Origin: Misgurnus anguillicaudatus
Lineage: Eukaryota > Chordata > Actinopteri > Cypriniformes > Cobitidae
Assembly (NCBI RefSeq): GCF_027580225.2
Contig: NC_073356.2
Coordinates: 12,989,001 to 13,053,000, forward strand
DNA: 64,000 bases
Direction of reading: 5' to 3'
Shown: one piece after another, positions 12,583-23,916 of the stretch
Layout: every line of letters begins with the position of its first letter
How positions within the stretch are numbered: position 1 is the stretch's first letter
Program-made: the position numbers and the translations under genes
The notes under the pieces: model-generated
Told to the model about the DNA's origin: nothing
Seen by the model: only the letters and a program-made list of their open reading frames with translations
Databases searched by the model: none

Positions 12583-13038
12583 TTAATACTGACCAGATAC
12601 AATACTGATTTTGGTGGTAACTCTTTTTTTAAATGGCATTTATAGCGTATTGGAACCAAACACTTCATATATTATATCTAATATATATCAACTATTACAC
12701 TGAGCTAATGTAACTGTGTAAAATGTATGTATACAATGTTAGCTACAGGTTCTTCAATCTTGCCTGGCTGCCAAATCCTCTTATCACAGTTGTGATCTGT
12801 GCTCGTTGGCTCCACTCGTGTTAAGCAAACCAAAACATTTTATTTTCAACCAAAATTAGCCTACCCCATTGGCAGATTTATATATATTTTTTGCTTGTTT
12901 TAAGCTTAAATTACCTTAAATTTTATTTTTTGTATAAAACAAGATTTATTTCCTTAGGTCATTTTGCTCATTAAAAAAATACATCTTGATTTAAGAATTT
13001 TTAGATATTTGTACTGAAAGCAAGACAAAAATACTAAG

Positions 13039-13248
13039 TACACTGAAAAAAATGATTCATTGAATTTAATCAATTTTTTTAAGGGTAAGTGGTTGCAATC
13101 AATTTATTTTAGCTACATTTAAACAAAAAAGATTAGTAACGTAAAATGAAATATAAAACTTTTGTTTAAATGTAGCTTAAATAAATTGATTGCAACCACT
13201 TACCTTAAAAAAATTGATTAAATTCAATGAATCATTTTTTTCAGTGTA
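13039..13248. mobile_element. Palindromic MITE with CACTGAAAAAAATG ends
   Basis: A nearly perfect 210-bp inverted repeat: arms of about 90 bp run from TACACTGAAAAAAATGATTC to the TTTAAACAAAA stem around a 30-bp loop, and the right end mirrors it (ATCATTTTTTTCAGTGTA). A degraded copy lies at 3451-3562. Confidence 0.9.
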
Positions 13249-14642
13249 TAAGTCATTTTTTGCAGTGTGTGCTTTTGATTTCCAGTGAACATTTCCTAAA
13301 ACGGTTCATGTGTGAATGCAAAGATAAAGAGGTTTATCTCTACAGTCTACCGTTAAAATGTAAAATCTTGTCGCACTCCTGAAACAACTTTTTTTCTTGG
13401 ATGATGTCACCTTGACAATCCAGATTATTGGTTTATTTTAACCAACAGTGAGTTAGCTAGAGTTTTAAGCTACTGTTGCAAGTAATACCACCTTTGTAAA
13501 CATAGTTAACCCATGAATTCAGTGTCAGTTAACAATAAATTATTAAAAAAACAGCAATAATAGCAAATAATTAAATTTTTTAAATAAAATAATTATTTCT
13601 TCTTCACAATCAGGTCTCATTTGAATGGACCGGCCTTTTTTAGGATCCAATCTGTTTTTAATGGATAAAGCAAAGTCAGTCAAATTTTTCTTGTTGAATA
13701 TCCTACTTTACCTATATGTTACCAGGGGCGTTGCTAACGTCGGATAGGAAGGGGAAGGAGAACATGAATACACATAAACATAAAACAGTGAATCATTTTA
13801 TGATGATGATATTAATTGTAATGTGAACAAACCCTTCACAGTGCTCTAGTTGTCTGTATTCATCTTTGATCTCTCTGTCCTCACGGTGGTTGTCTTGTTT
13901 TTTGTTTTTCTTTTTTCCTTACTTGTCTTTTTCTCTCGTTGATCCACCCTTAGTTTGTGTTTGCTCCTTTTTGCATTCCTACTTTTTCTCTCTTTCATTT
14001 TATGTAGGCCTAGCTTTATATGTAGCGTCTTGATTTTTTAATCCTTATTTGCATTTTCTCTATATTCTGTTGCCTGCCTTCAAACTGGAAAAATGTTAGC
14101 TCATAAAATTTTCAACAGCATTCATCTTAATAACATTAGTGCATTTATAGCCTATGCTATATTTCTCATAGGCTTTTATTTTATTGATTACAGTTATTTC
14201 ATTTTTTATAAGCTGTGAGAAGTTATTAAGCTTTACGTTATTAAGAATTGAGAAATAAGATAGTTATTTTATTTTAACTTGATGAAAGATGATGTTCAAT
14301 GACTGTGTGTTGTTAATGGTGCCACCTGTAGGCCGGAACAGATACTGTACTGTTTAACCGCTTGACACATACGACAAACTTCACAACTGCAGAATAAATC
14401 ACACTTAAAATAAGCGCTGATCTACCACAGACAGACGGATTTTGTGTATTAGGAAAACAAATTAAAAGTAATAATAATAAAATCTATCATTTTTTTACCA
14501 TAAACATTTTCAATCCTCAAAAGATCTCAAAAGGGACTCAAGGCTGTATGTGACATTAAAAAGGCCAGATGAGTTGCTGAATGCCATCTCCTGTTGACTT
14601 TAAACTGTTTCTAAATTGCACTTTTCCCCTATACCCCTGCAG

Positions 14643-14720
14643 GAGGAAGCTACAAGAAGATTGGATACTATGATATGACCAAAGGCAATCTCTCCTGGTA
14701 TGGGAATGACAGGTGGATAG
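14643..14720 (+). CDS. gabbr1: gabbr1 exon: end of extracellular domain
   Basis: First recognisable exon of the GABA-B receptor subunit 1, the GABA-binding half of the obligate GABBR1/GABBR2 class C GPCR of synapses. It encodes [18 protein letters not shown] and ends DRWIG, matching the segment that closes the venus-flytrap domain just before the transmembrane region. The acceptor CCCCTGCAG precedes 14643 and the donor GATAG|GTAAGG follows. The exon starts with 2 nt of a split codon and ends with 1 nt, which the next exon completes. Upstream exons are not in the window. Confidence 0.95.
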
Positions 14721-15432
14721 GTAAGGACGCATTTGTCTCTCTCATCTCCCATATATGGTCTTGTTTATCACTGTCTGTTACGTTCTCCTCAGCTTTAAAA
14801 CTGCTCGCGCACAATCACTCACTCCATTACTCTCGCTGAGCGCCGCTGCAATATTTCTGCATCTTTCCTACTGTCACTTCCTCGCGTCTTAGGCTCCGCC
14901 CCCTCCGGAAAGCGCACACGACGGGCTGCTATGAGCCGTTAATCAATCAGTCAGTCAAATTCTGCTTAGCATTCCATCCGTGAGGGCAGAACCCTGCGCG
15001 CCTCAACAAAAACAGACAAATGAATGACGTTAGAAAAAAAGCGCCAGGAGTTAATTCCAATCATAACTTGAGCAAGGACGCGGATAAAAATTGCGCCTCG
15101 TATGAAATGAGTGATGGTTTCATTTAATCTCTCTAATTGCGTTTGATGACCAGTTCACGCTCGGTTTCGGAGATGCGGTATTGAGAAGATTCCAGCTGAC
15201 AGCTGAAAACAACACAAATCAGAAAGACCCGGGCTGCTCCACAGCTGCTCCCAGCACGCGCTAACCTTGACTGCATGAGTATGAATCGTCCAATCAGCAC
15301 ATGTGCCTCACCAGATTGTCTTTGCCTGTCATTAAACGCTTGAGGACTCTGAACGAGGCTTGTGATTTCGAGAAATATCCTAAACCGGCCTGGTTTGTTA
15401 CTCGAGCGCTGTAACGTCACGTCACCGCACTA

Positions 15433-15563
15433 ATTACATTTACATTTATGCATTTGGCAGACACGGCAACTTGCAGTGCATTCAAGCTATACTTTTTATA
15501 ATCAGTAAAATGCTAAGCTATGACCTTTTGTATTACTAACGTGCAACCAATTGAGCTACACGA
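15433..15563 (-). mobile_element. tRNA-derived SINE, bottom strand
   Basis: Read on the bottom strand, the head has a tRNA-like box (TAGCTCAATTGGTTGCACG), continues with AAAAGGTC and ends in a tail complementary to ACATTTATGCATTTGGCAGA. This head-plus-tail layout matches a SINE abundant in cyprinid genomes. The copy has lost parts of the middle, including a clear B box. Confidence 0.75.
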
Positions 15564-16475
15564 GTCATAATGTGACCATTTCTATTTCCCTAGACAGGCC
15601 TTATTCAGTTTTGAACCTGCTTATTAGCTTATTAAAATCTCACCGTAGCAGCGAGCTCCATGGCAACTGTAAGACGTCCATGTCGTTAAATGCGCTAATT
15701 GCGATTTTCACAAGTCGTTTCGAAGGTCCTGATTTTCATTTATTTACCCAGCTTGCAACTGGGAATAGAGCCCACTGCATTGGTGATGTGGAGAGCCCTT
15801 GTTTTAATACCCTAGGTGGCTCACTGAATCTGGCACCTTTAACTCCTGCATTAGTTATCAATGATACATCTCTTTAGAGGTCACCGCTATAACAGCAACC
15901 CTTGCCTGTGCCAGACTGTGCGAGTTGCTGTTTCGGTTTACAGTCCTGCTGAGAGACACACAAGTGATGTCAGAGGTTGTCCTTTCCACTTAAAGAAAAG
16001 AGATAGTGTCTCTTATCCAGAGACCTTTGACTAATGGCATAAAGTCTGGTTCCCATTGTAATGACAGTCTGACCTTCCTAAATGCCGATCATTGTCTAGG
16101 GCTGTGATGTTTGTCATAACCACTGGGAAAGTGCGAGCCGCGTTGGTGTGCACATCACAAACTGAAAAATATTAAGTAAAAATTCTCGCTCTACGAAATA
16201 TCTTTAAGTTTATGTGAACACAAATGGCCAGCAGACTCAGAGTTAGTGCCCTATTTGCAAAGGGGGGCAATTGATATCATGGATGACCTGTTGGCTTAGG
16301 TGGAACAATGAGGCAATAAATTCCCTCTTGGTCACTAAAGATTGCAAAAAAGTATCAACCTGTGCTACCAGTACCCCAATAAGGTTTCTCACTTGAACTG
16401 TGTGTTGCTTTACAGATGAAAGTGCTACAATAAACACACACATAGGCGATTCCGTGGGTGCTCCGGGGCTCGGCT

Positions 16476-16785
16476 CAGTGTTGCCAGATCTCGCGAGACA
16501 AGCCCAAAACATGCAACTTTTTTTTTCCAAAACAAGAGATGCTGTCTCTTGTGTGTATGGGGAAATGGGAGGGACAGAGAGAACATGCTAGACAAACTCC
16601 TATGTTTAAATAACAAATAGAAAATATCTTATTGACAACGTATTATGAAGCTGGGATAAAGCCCAAATAAGCAACTACACTTTGGAAACAAGCCCAAAAA
16701 AAGCGACTCGCAACTAATATTTGTAAGCGACTTTACAGAAAAACAAGCCCAAAGTCACTTATAATAAGTGGACTTGGCAACACTG
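16476..16785. mobile_element. MITE with CAGTGTTGCCA / TGGCAACACTG ends
   Basis: The termini CAGTGTTGCCAGAT and TTGGCAACACTG are inverted copies. The interior repeats ACAAGCCCAAA three times. The ends suit hAT-type MITEs, but the flanking 8-mers do not match, so no duplication can be claimed here. A related element with a clean duplication is at 35850-36009. Confidence 0.7.
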
Positions 16786-16990
16786 GCACCCACCAAAATG
16801 GCCAAGCACATTATGCTCAATTGCCAAACATTTAGCATCTAAAACCACCCATGAAACGTGACCGCGCTGCTTTTCTTCTTCTTTTTAAGGCGCTTGGGTG
16901 CTCCAGAGCGTCTGCCGTTGCTAAGTAACCTAAACATCACTTGACGTTGTGACGAGCACCCACCGGCAGAAAAAGAAGTTAGCGCCTATA

Positions 16991-17185
16991 GACTGTTTCA
17001 GTAGTAACAACATAAACAAGCGGCATTCATGGTCAACACGTAACCAAAACATTTGTTATTTTCGACAAGGTATTTTTTCAAGAGATTAGTTTATCAACTA
17101 GTCAGACCATTAAAAACTAAAAACGGAAGTAAAGTTCGGACCAGACGCGTATCGCGCCACCACACGTGCGTCCGATGAAACCGTC
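16991..17185. mobile_element. MITE with TATA target-site duplication
   Basis: A 195-bp element (GACTGTTTCAGTAG ... GATGAAACCGTC) flanked by TATA at 16987-16990 and 17186-17189. It shares the arm sequences CAAAACATTTGTTATTTTCG and TAGTCAGACCATTAAAAA with 10972-11254 but lacks about 90 bp of the middle. Confidence 0.85.
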
Positions 17186-19503
17186 TATAAACACGGACGT
17201 TTGATAAGAACTGTATATCTGATCCTTAATTTCAAAATATATGTATGCATTATATATAAGCGTATCAATGCATATATGCGCATGACACATATAACCTCTG
17301 CACCACCGTGGTGAATTGGTGCATTACCATCGCCATGGTAAATTACTGCCACCGTCACAGCCCTATCCACCCATCATCAGAATTTATGCCAATCCAAAAG
17401 TCACAAATACAGAGTATTTAACAGACATAACTCATAAAAAACGAACGTATAGTTTTGTATGTATATTAATGTAAAAAAAATTATATCTTTAAACCTTGTT
17501 TTGTTTCATGGCAAGTAGATGAAATGCCCTTATTCCCTGAAGTTGTGTGAAACAGATTAGAGCGAGAAAGTGCTTTTCAGGTTTCTGATCAACATGCGTC
17601 AGATGGTCTGCACACAGTTTAGTGGGCGGGGCTTAGGTGTGCCCTTTGAAGCTGAGACTAAGGTGAAAATGAATGCAAGATTTTCATAGATGGCGTGGCA
17701 AGGGACATCAGCAGCAGATGACCCTCGATACGGCTTTGTTTGTGTTTGCTAAGTTGTGCCATCTGACAACCCGCACAGGAATGCCTCCCATCACCTTCCA
17801 ACCTTGTCGCCATGGCGCTCCTGGACAGATTATTCCAGTGAGACAGAAACGATGTATGCCTAAAAATAATTGTGCTAAAATAAAGGCCCCTTGAAGGAAA
17901 GGGTGACTTTGCTTTCGGATGGACGCCACATCGCTTCTGTTAAATCGACTTGCTCATTGCAGAGTCATTTGCTCCCCCAAGTACATCACATTCGGACACT
18001 TCGGAAAGCGAAGGTCACGTCCCTTTACCTCCCCGCTGAACAGGATCATTTATGTTCGACTCTTTATGTTATTGTCTCTCGCCTTCTCTGCTCTCGCTCA
18101 TTCTATCTCGCTCTCCCTGGTCGCCCCTGACAACCACTGCATCAGCGCCTTGTTCTCTCATCACTGTGGCAACCATTATGGGTCTTGGTCGCCATGGCAA
18201 CATACTGTCCCGATTCCTCCATCAAGGACAGGGGCAGATATTAAACAACATCGGCTCTCTAGTCGTACGCACACTCGCACAATACGTTATTAACACACAT
18301 CGTTTACATTCATACACACACACTTACTCATTGTCGAGCCAAATTGCTTTTTTAATGCGAAATCAAAATAGATGTTCCTGATGCTATTTGAGATGATTTA
18401 AGAAATTGTAATCTCCCATCGAAATGTAATAACTTGCTCTGCCTCTAAGCTAATGTTATCAAGCCCTCTTATTCATAAGCCCCTCGCTCCAATCTCCTGT
18501 CACATAGAGTCCACCAGATTCACTATCCAGTCAATTTCCAAGGAATGAAAACTAGTGCCACCCTACCCTTTTCTTTTTCTGTACTCTACTCTAAAATATA
18601 CATTGATGTAAGATATCTTTGTGAGCACCTAAAGCTCTGCTTTGTACAGCATACACCCGATTGACTGCTAATGTCTGTGAATGCATTAACCAATAAAAAC
18701 AGTGAGCTGTGAATAAATCTGCTCCATTAGACGCACATTCAGAGTTAATTTTAACACCATAGCAACACTGCCATGTTAACATTCTGACCTCAAACACCAT
18801 AGCAACTGCTTTCTATTTCCACAAGCACTTAAAACAACGAGGCGTGCCATTTTGCATCCTAGGTCTAAGATTGTCCCAGAATCCCTGGCCCTGAGCACTC
18901 CCGTTCAGTCCAGTCTCACGCTCGACTTTAATCAATACCAGCCTTATGCGTGAGGGAGATGGAAAACCACTAATTAAGACTGACAGTTCAGACGCTCCGG
19001 TGAGGGCTTCCCATGAGACCCATGGACCACAACCCGAAGTCTTGATGGGTTCGATGAGCCGGACTGTATTAAACGGCCACTTCTGGATATGGCTGTAACA
19101 AGCTGTTTGATTCGCACCCAATTTGTCACAGGAAAAGAATGTACCCCCTGTGTACGTTTTATCTACAGCCCACTATTAGACGAGAGCTGACCACAATGCC
19201 CCCAGATGCTCCATGTTATTGGCAATTGGGCTGTCGATTACATGTGTGGGGGCATTGAAAGAGTCAGTGATGAAATTGGTTCTCAGGAACAAGAGGGGGA
19301 GAAGTTTTAGTCAAATGTGAGGTGAAATTCAATATCTAAGGACTGTGGCCAGAGATAGCGAGGAAAGAGAGATCTAAAGTGACTTATTACTTATTTAAGT
19401 TACTATTTCTTTCTAAGCTGATTTCAAAGATCTAAGACTTTTCTTTGTACATAAAAGGCCAATTTCTCTCAAATATTGTTCACAAATCTGTCTAAATCTG
19501 TGT

Positions 19504-20726
19504 TAGTGAGCACTTCTCCTTTGCCAAGATAATCCATCCACCACACAAGTGTGGCATATCAAGATGCTGATTAGACAGCATGATTATCGCACAGGTGTGC
19601 CTTAGGCTGGCCACAATAAAAGGCAACTCTAAAATGTGCAAATGTTATCACACAGCACAATGCCCCAGATGTCACAAGTTTTGAGGGAGCGTGCAATTGG
19701 CATGCTGACTGCAGGTATGTCCACAGAGCTGTTGCCTGTGAATTGAATGTTAATTTCTCTAACATAAGCTCTCCAGAGGCGTTTCAGAGAATTTGGCAGT
19801 ACATCCAACCGGCCTCACATCACAGACCACGTGTAACCACAGCAGCGCAGGACCTCCAGCATCTTCACCTCCAAGCTCGTCTGAGGCCAGCCACCCGGAA
19901 CGCTGCTGCAACAATTGGTTTGCATAACCAAAGAATTTCTGCACAAACTGTCAGGGAAGCTCATCTGCATGCTCGTCATCCTCATCTGGGTCTCGACATG
20001 ACTGTGGTTCGTAATCGTTACCGACTTGAGTGGGCAAATGCTCACATTCAATGGTGTCTGGCACTTTGAAGAGGTGTTCTCTTTATGGATGAATCCTGGT
20101 TTTCACTTTACTGGGCAGATGGCAGACAGCGTATCTGGCGTTGTGTGGGTGAGTGTTTATGGTATGGGCAGGGGTATGTTATGGACAACGAGCAAAGGTG
20201 CTTCTTATTGATGGCTTTTTGAATGCACAGAGATACCCTGACGAGGCCCATTGTTGTGCCATTCATCTACAACATCACCTCGTGTTGCAGTATGATAATG
20301 CACGGCCCCATGTTGCAAGGATCTGTACACAATTCCTGGAAGCTGAAAACATCCCAATTCTTGCATGGCCAGCATACTCACCAAACATGTTACCCATTGA
20401 GCATGTTAAGGTGCTCTGGATCGGCGTATACGACAGCGTGTTCCAGTTCCTGCCAATATCCAGCAACTTTGCACATCCATTGAAGAGGAGTGGACCAACA
20501 TTTCACAAGCCACAACAACAACCTGATCAACTCTATGTGAACAAGATGTGTTGCACTGCGTGTGCTGTGTTGCACCCCCAATACCAGTAAAACTGCACAT
20601 TTTAGAGTGGCCTTATATTTTGGCCCACCTAAGGCACACCTGCGCAATAATCATCCTGTCTAATCAGCATCTTGATATGCCACACCTGTGAGGTGGACTA
20701 CCTCGAAGAAGTAGTAGTGCTCACTA
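19504..20726 (+). mobile_element. Tc1-like transposon, full length but inactive
   Basis: Bounded by TAGTGAGCACTTCTCC and its inverted partner at 20711-20726 (AGTAGTGCTCACTA). The terminal inverted repeats run about 137 bp each (19504-19641 and 20590-20726), including the shared block TGGCATATCAAGATGCTGAT. The outermost TA fits Tc1/mariner target preference. It encloses the broken transposase at 19660-20590. Confidence 0.9.
19660..20590 (+). pseudogene. Tc1-like transposase pseudogene
   Basis: Coding remnants from the ATG at 19660 show an N-terminal helix-turn-helix region (RERAIGMLTAG; HRPRVTTAAQD), then LRPATRNAAATIGLHNQRIS, a DDE-domain motif MDES near 20092, VWAGVCYGQ near 20163, QYDNARPHVARICTQF and WPAYSPNMLPIEH. 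These fall in three frames: one is open to about 20069, another resumes near 20160. Frameshifts therefore break it near 20060-20160 and earlier. The family cuts and pastes DNA at TA sites; this copy cannot make an intact enzyme. Confidence 0.9.
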
Positions 20727-21135
20727 GAAAAAGTCTTAAATCTGGGGGGGCAAAAACAAAAGTGTTGGGTTTATAGTTTAGTTTGCTTCGGAGAGTGTTG
20801 TCTTGCAGTGTTGCCATGTCCACTGTGTTGGGGAGATTTACCATTTTGGGAATTTACTGTTATTAAAACCACTAAGTAAGGTGCGTGTTGCAATATTTGG
20901 TTCTTATTTTAATGTAAAACATTTGAATTTATATTGGTTTATTATGGGATTGTTTTGGACAAGTTCTGGCAACACAAGTAAGTAACAGCTCGTACCTCTT
21001 TCTCCCTGTGATTTTACTAAAGGTAAACTGGTAAAAGGTAAACGGACTTTAGCTGCAGTGTGTGTATGGCCTGCGAGTGGTTCTTGCTCATGTAATACTT
21101 ACTGGCATGATACTAGGTTGTTGTGGGATATTGTT

Positions 21136-22169
21136 ATGGCGCTTTTTCATTGCAAAGTACCCCACGATTTGGTTTGGGTCGGGTCAGCTTACTTTTGGGG
21201 GCTTTTCCACTGGGTGCAGTATTTAGTACCCCATACTTTTTTTAGTACCACCTCAGTTGGGGTTCCCTACCAGTTCGTCACTACCAGCGTCATCGCTATA
21301 ATGTAAAGATTAGCTTTACCTTCATGCTAGCTTGCGCTGTCTCGAGTAAACCTGTTATCATCTGTGCTCTGCTATAAGTTCCCAAACTCCCTTTCAGCGA
21401 TGAAAAACATCCACAGGTTGAGAATCAGGAACACAATACCAGTTTTTTTCCAGACTTGCAGTTTGTGGCGGCACATTCGCGATGCACACGTCCGCATACA
21501 TGCTTAAAGGCGCTCTAAGCGAATTGAAGCGTTTTAGACCATAAAACATTTTTTTGTTACATACCGGAAACATCTCCTCACTATCTGCTTGCTGCCTGTC
21601 CGCTGATCAAACTGTAAAAAAACGTGATCTCTGTAGACAGCCCAGGCTTCACAAACGGCAATATCAACAAGTGGCCAAACCTAGCATCACAAAACAAAAC
21701 AAAGTATTCCAGCCAATAAACGACAAAAAGGATTTGCGGGTGGGGGTTGGGAGGAGGAGTTAGCTACGCTCCGTCTGTTTAAAAACAGTTTCAAACGTCA
21801 ACAATAACTAACGTCTCGCAGATTCGCTTAGAGAGCCTTTAAATGAGCCTCAGTGGAGCCTGTCTACTGACGCCACGGGTGTTTGTACAGAAACTGGCAT
21901 GTGAGACAGTGGTAGTGATTAACGCAATGTGAAAACATCTATTTGTGGTGGTCAATTTTAATTTTGTGGCGGACTGAGAAACAAATGAATGTATGGAAAT
22001 GTACAACGACACTCCCACTTGTATGAGTGTCAGCGCAAATATAACGACACGCCTATAATCCCTCCCACTCCGAAGTTTTACTAAACTCGATGGAAAAGCT
22101 AACCAAGCCAAAGTGAGGTGAGTTGACCCAAACCAAACCATGGGTTACTATGCAATGGAAAAGCGCCAT
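21136..22169. mobile_element. hAT-like foldback element with ATGGCGCTTTT ends
   Basis: The left end ATGGCGCTTTTTCATTGCA is mirrored on the right by TGCAATGGAAAAGCGCCAT. Inner arms also mirror (TTGGTTTGGGTCGGG). The flanks TATTGTT (left) and TATTGTC (right) look like a slightly decayed target duplication. The 1.03-kb length has no transposase frame. Confidence 0.75.
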
Positions 22170-22689
22170 TATTGTCTATATTATTATATAGCATCAGCGA
22201 AGGTTTGGAAAAGGAGGCAAAAATGTCTTTGTGTCATGGAAACCTACTGTATGTGTATCGAGTGTCATGCCAAAATATGTGCCTGCTGCATACATGTCGA
22301 AAAGGTTCACGTTTTGCAGGACTCTTATTAAACACTGAACTCTGATTACACATGAAATTAAGCGAGTATCGAGCAAAGGCAAGCGTCTCTTTTATCATAA
22401 ACCCCTAGAAGGCATCTGTAGCCGGCACGTATTTTGACATGAAGAGCCGCACACATGATAATGTTTCGACGAGTTTTACCTCCTCGGAAAAGAAGTCACG
22501 AGCCGCCATTATATAGCATATTTATGTGGTGACTACGATGTTGTGGATTGTTTTGGAGTTGATTATTAAGTTTCAATTATATTCTTGTCCCTAGATACAG
22601 CTACCTATTCAATATACTTAATCACCTGACTTAATGAAAACATTTATTATGTGTTGACAAATTTCTTTATTATTATAAATTTACATGAA

Positions 22690-22753
22690 ACATCCTTCTG
22701 TCTGACCGTCTCTCTCTATCTCTCTGTCTGTCTGTCTGTCTCTTTCTCTCTAG
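22690..22753 (+). repeat. CT/GTCT microsatellite forming a splice acceptor tract
   Basis: TCTCTCTCTATCTCTCTGTC repeats run directly into the TAG that precedes the exon at 22754, so the polypyrimidine tract of this acceptor is itself a length-variable microsatellite. Confidence 0.85.
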
Positions 22754-22904
22754 GCGCTGAGCCACCTGCAGATCAAACTGTGGTTATACAACAGTTCAGA
22801 TATCTGTCACAAAAACTCTTCATCTCAGTTTCTGTTTTTGCTGGTTTGGGGATTTTGATGGGGATCGTTTGTCTGACCTTTAACATTTACAACAGTAACG
22901 TAAG
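22754..22904 (+). CDS. gabbr1: gabbr1 exon: linker and TM1
   Basis: Encodes [20 protein letters not shown], the conserved linker between the ligand domain and the membrane, followed by the first transmembrane helix ([20 protein letters not shown]) and the first intracellular loop start NIYNSNVR. The acceptor is TCTCTCTAG and the donor GTAAG|GTACGT. The exon completes the Gly codon of the preceding exon and ends with 2 nt of an Arg codon. Read-through into the intron would add [17 protein letters not shown] and stop. Confidence 0.95.
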
Positions 22905-23783
22905 GTACGTTCAGAGGTATTTGCTTGTGTTTCTCTTGTGTATCCATGTGAGTTCAGTGTAGAAAGTGTTAAATACATGCGGAGCTGCTGGTATGCAGGG
23001 GTTTTGTACTGTAGACAAAAATAAAACTGTGGCGGCATATTAATGTATTTCATTACAAAGCAAAATATTTATTTCGAAAATATTTTTTATATATCGGACC
23101 AAATATAGAAAAATATAAAGAAAAACAATAGACCAATAAAAAGCAACCATTAACGGTACATTCACACGGGGCGAAAGCATTAACGCTTGACGGAAGGCTT
23201 GTCTGAAGCGTGGCCAACAGCCAATCACAGTGGCCGCTACACATACTCCGGTCTTCCATAAACGTAATTTGCATAAGGCGATCTGATTGGCTGACGCACG
23301 CCTTGCCGCTTCAAAAGTTGAGAAATGTTCAACTTCTGCCGCGTGCAACGGCAGTGATGCGGCGCTGATGGATCCACAATTTAGTTCGGCAATGCATGAC
23401 GTCACCCATTAAAAGTGAATGGGAAGTGTTAACGCTAAAATACCAAGCAAACATTAATGCAAATTTATGATGAAGGATGACTACACTAAAGATATAACAT
23501 GAAAAATACTGAAAATATAACATGGTATCTGTGGTATTTTATAGTTTTGATACGTTTGTTATTATTCTGAAATGTGGAAGAATGAGTAATTGACCCTAAA
23601 CATTTAAACAGTAGTAATACCTTGGTACACCTTCGGAGATGTAACTATACCATAGTACTGCAACACTACCTGTGTACCTGAAAGCATGCATCTGTTTGCT
23701 ATGCTTTAACCTGCTGTTTGAACATACATGAATGCATTATGCAGATTGTGCAATAATAAATACAGTAAATCTGTATGTTGAAG
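22905..23783 (+). other. gabbr1 intron (0.9 kb) with a MITE-like block
   Basis: Positions 23156-23440 carry GGTACATTCACACGGGGCG, TTAACGCTTGACGGAAGG and TGACGTCACCCATT, a CG-rich block inside AT-rich sequence. It resembles the other externally inserted CG-rich elements at 36609-37337 and 55207-55460. The right terminus is not clear. Confidence 0.55.
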
Positions 23784-23916
23784 GTATATACAAAACTCTC
23801 AGCCCTACCTGAACAACATGACTGCCGTCGGGTGTATGATGGCTCTGGCAGCTGTTTTTCCTCTGGGAATCGATGGACTTCATGTACAGAACTCTCAGTT
23901 TCCTGTGGTCTGCCAG
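23784..23916 (+). CDS. gabbr1: gabbr1 exon: first intracellular loop and TM2
   Basis: Encodes [20 protein letters not shown], covering the first intracellular loop and the second transmembrane helix, then [11 protein letters not shown] and the first extracellular loop, ending FPVVCQ. The Cys near the end is the conserved partner of the second-loop Cys (exon 31724-31817) in the class C disulfide. The acceptor is GTTGAAG and the donor CCAG|GTAAAT; the end is in phase 0. Confidence 0.95.

Larger units (their letters stand above)
10905..12666. mobile_element. Long element with GAAGAGTTTGG termini, copy 1, carrying two insertions
   Basis: Begins GAAGAGTTTGGTTCCAAAAC and ends GGAACCAAACACTTC. It aligns along its length with the 970-bp copy at 45617-46586. 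The extra length is due to a MITE at 10972-11254 and a TTAA-flanked element at 12118-12582. The longest bottom-strand frames (71 aa or less) resemble no transposase. The superfamily is not known to me. Confidence 0.75.
1..14642 (+). other. 5' portion: gabbr1 intron or upstream flank
   Basis: No gabbr1 exon was recognised left of 14643, although that exon starts mid-codon, so the upstream ligand-domain exons must lie before the window and this stretch is probably one intron of more than 14.6 kb. It holds a promoter-like segment (200-400), a tetranucleotide microsatellite, C-rich tracts, several MITEs and a nested transposon block at 10.7-12.7 kb. In 5250-7200, 8600-10740 and 13250-14640 I see only AT-rich non-coding sequence with short random ORFs. 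The intron assignment is inference. Confidence 0.6.
14721..22753 (+). other. gabbr1 intron (8.0 kb)
   Basis: Holds a SINE (15433-15563), a MITE with CAGTGTTGCCA ends (16476-16785), a TATA-target MITE (16991-17185), a Tc1-like pseudogene (19504-20726) and a foldback element (21136-22169). Between about 17200 and 19500 no repeat was recognised; this is the most unique-looking part of the intron and the best place to look for conserved regulatory sequence. No coding exon was seen. Confidence 0.8.

Noticed and set aside
17919..18381. Overlapping frames of 109-124 codons
   Set aside because: Serine/histidine/leucine-rich compositions without domain motifs, mutually overlapping in different frames, within an intron; treated as chance.
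20153..20590. 145-codon frame as a host gene
   Set aside because: It is the C-terminal part of the broken Tc1-like transposase between clear terminal repeats.
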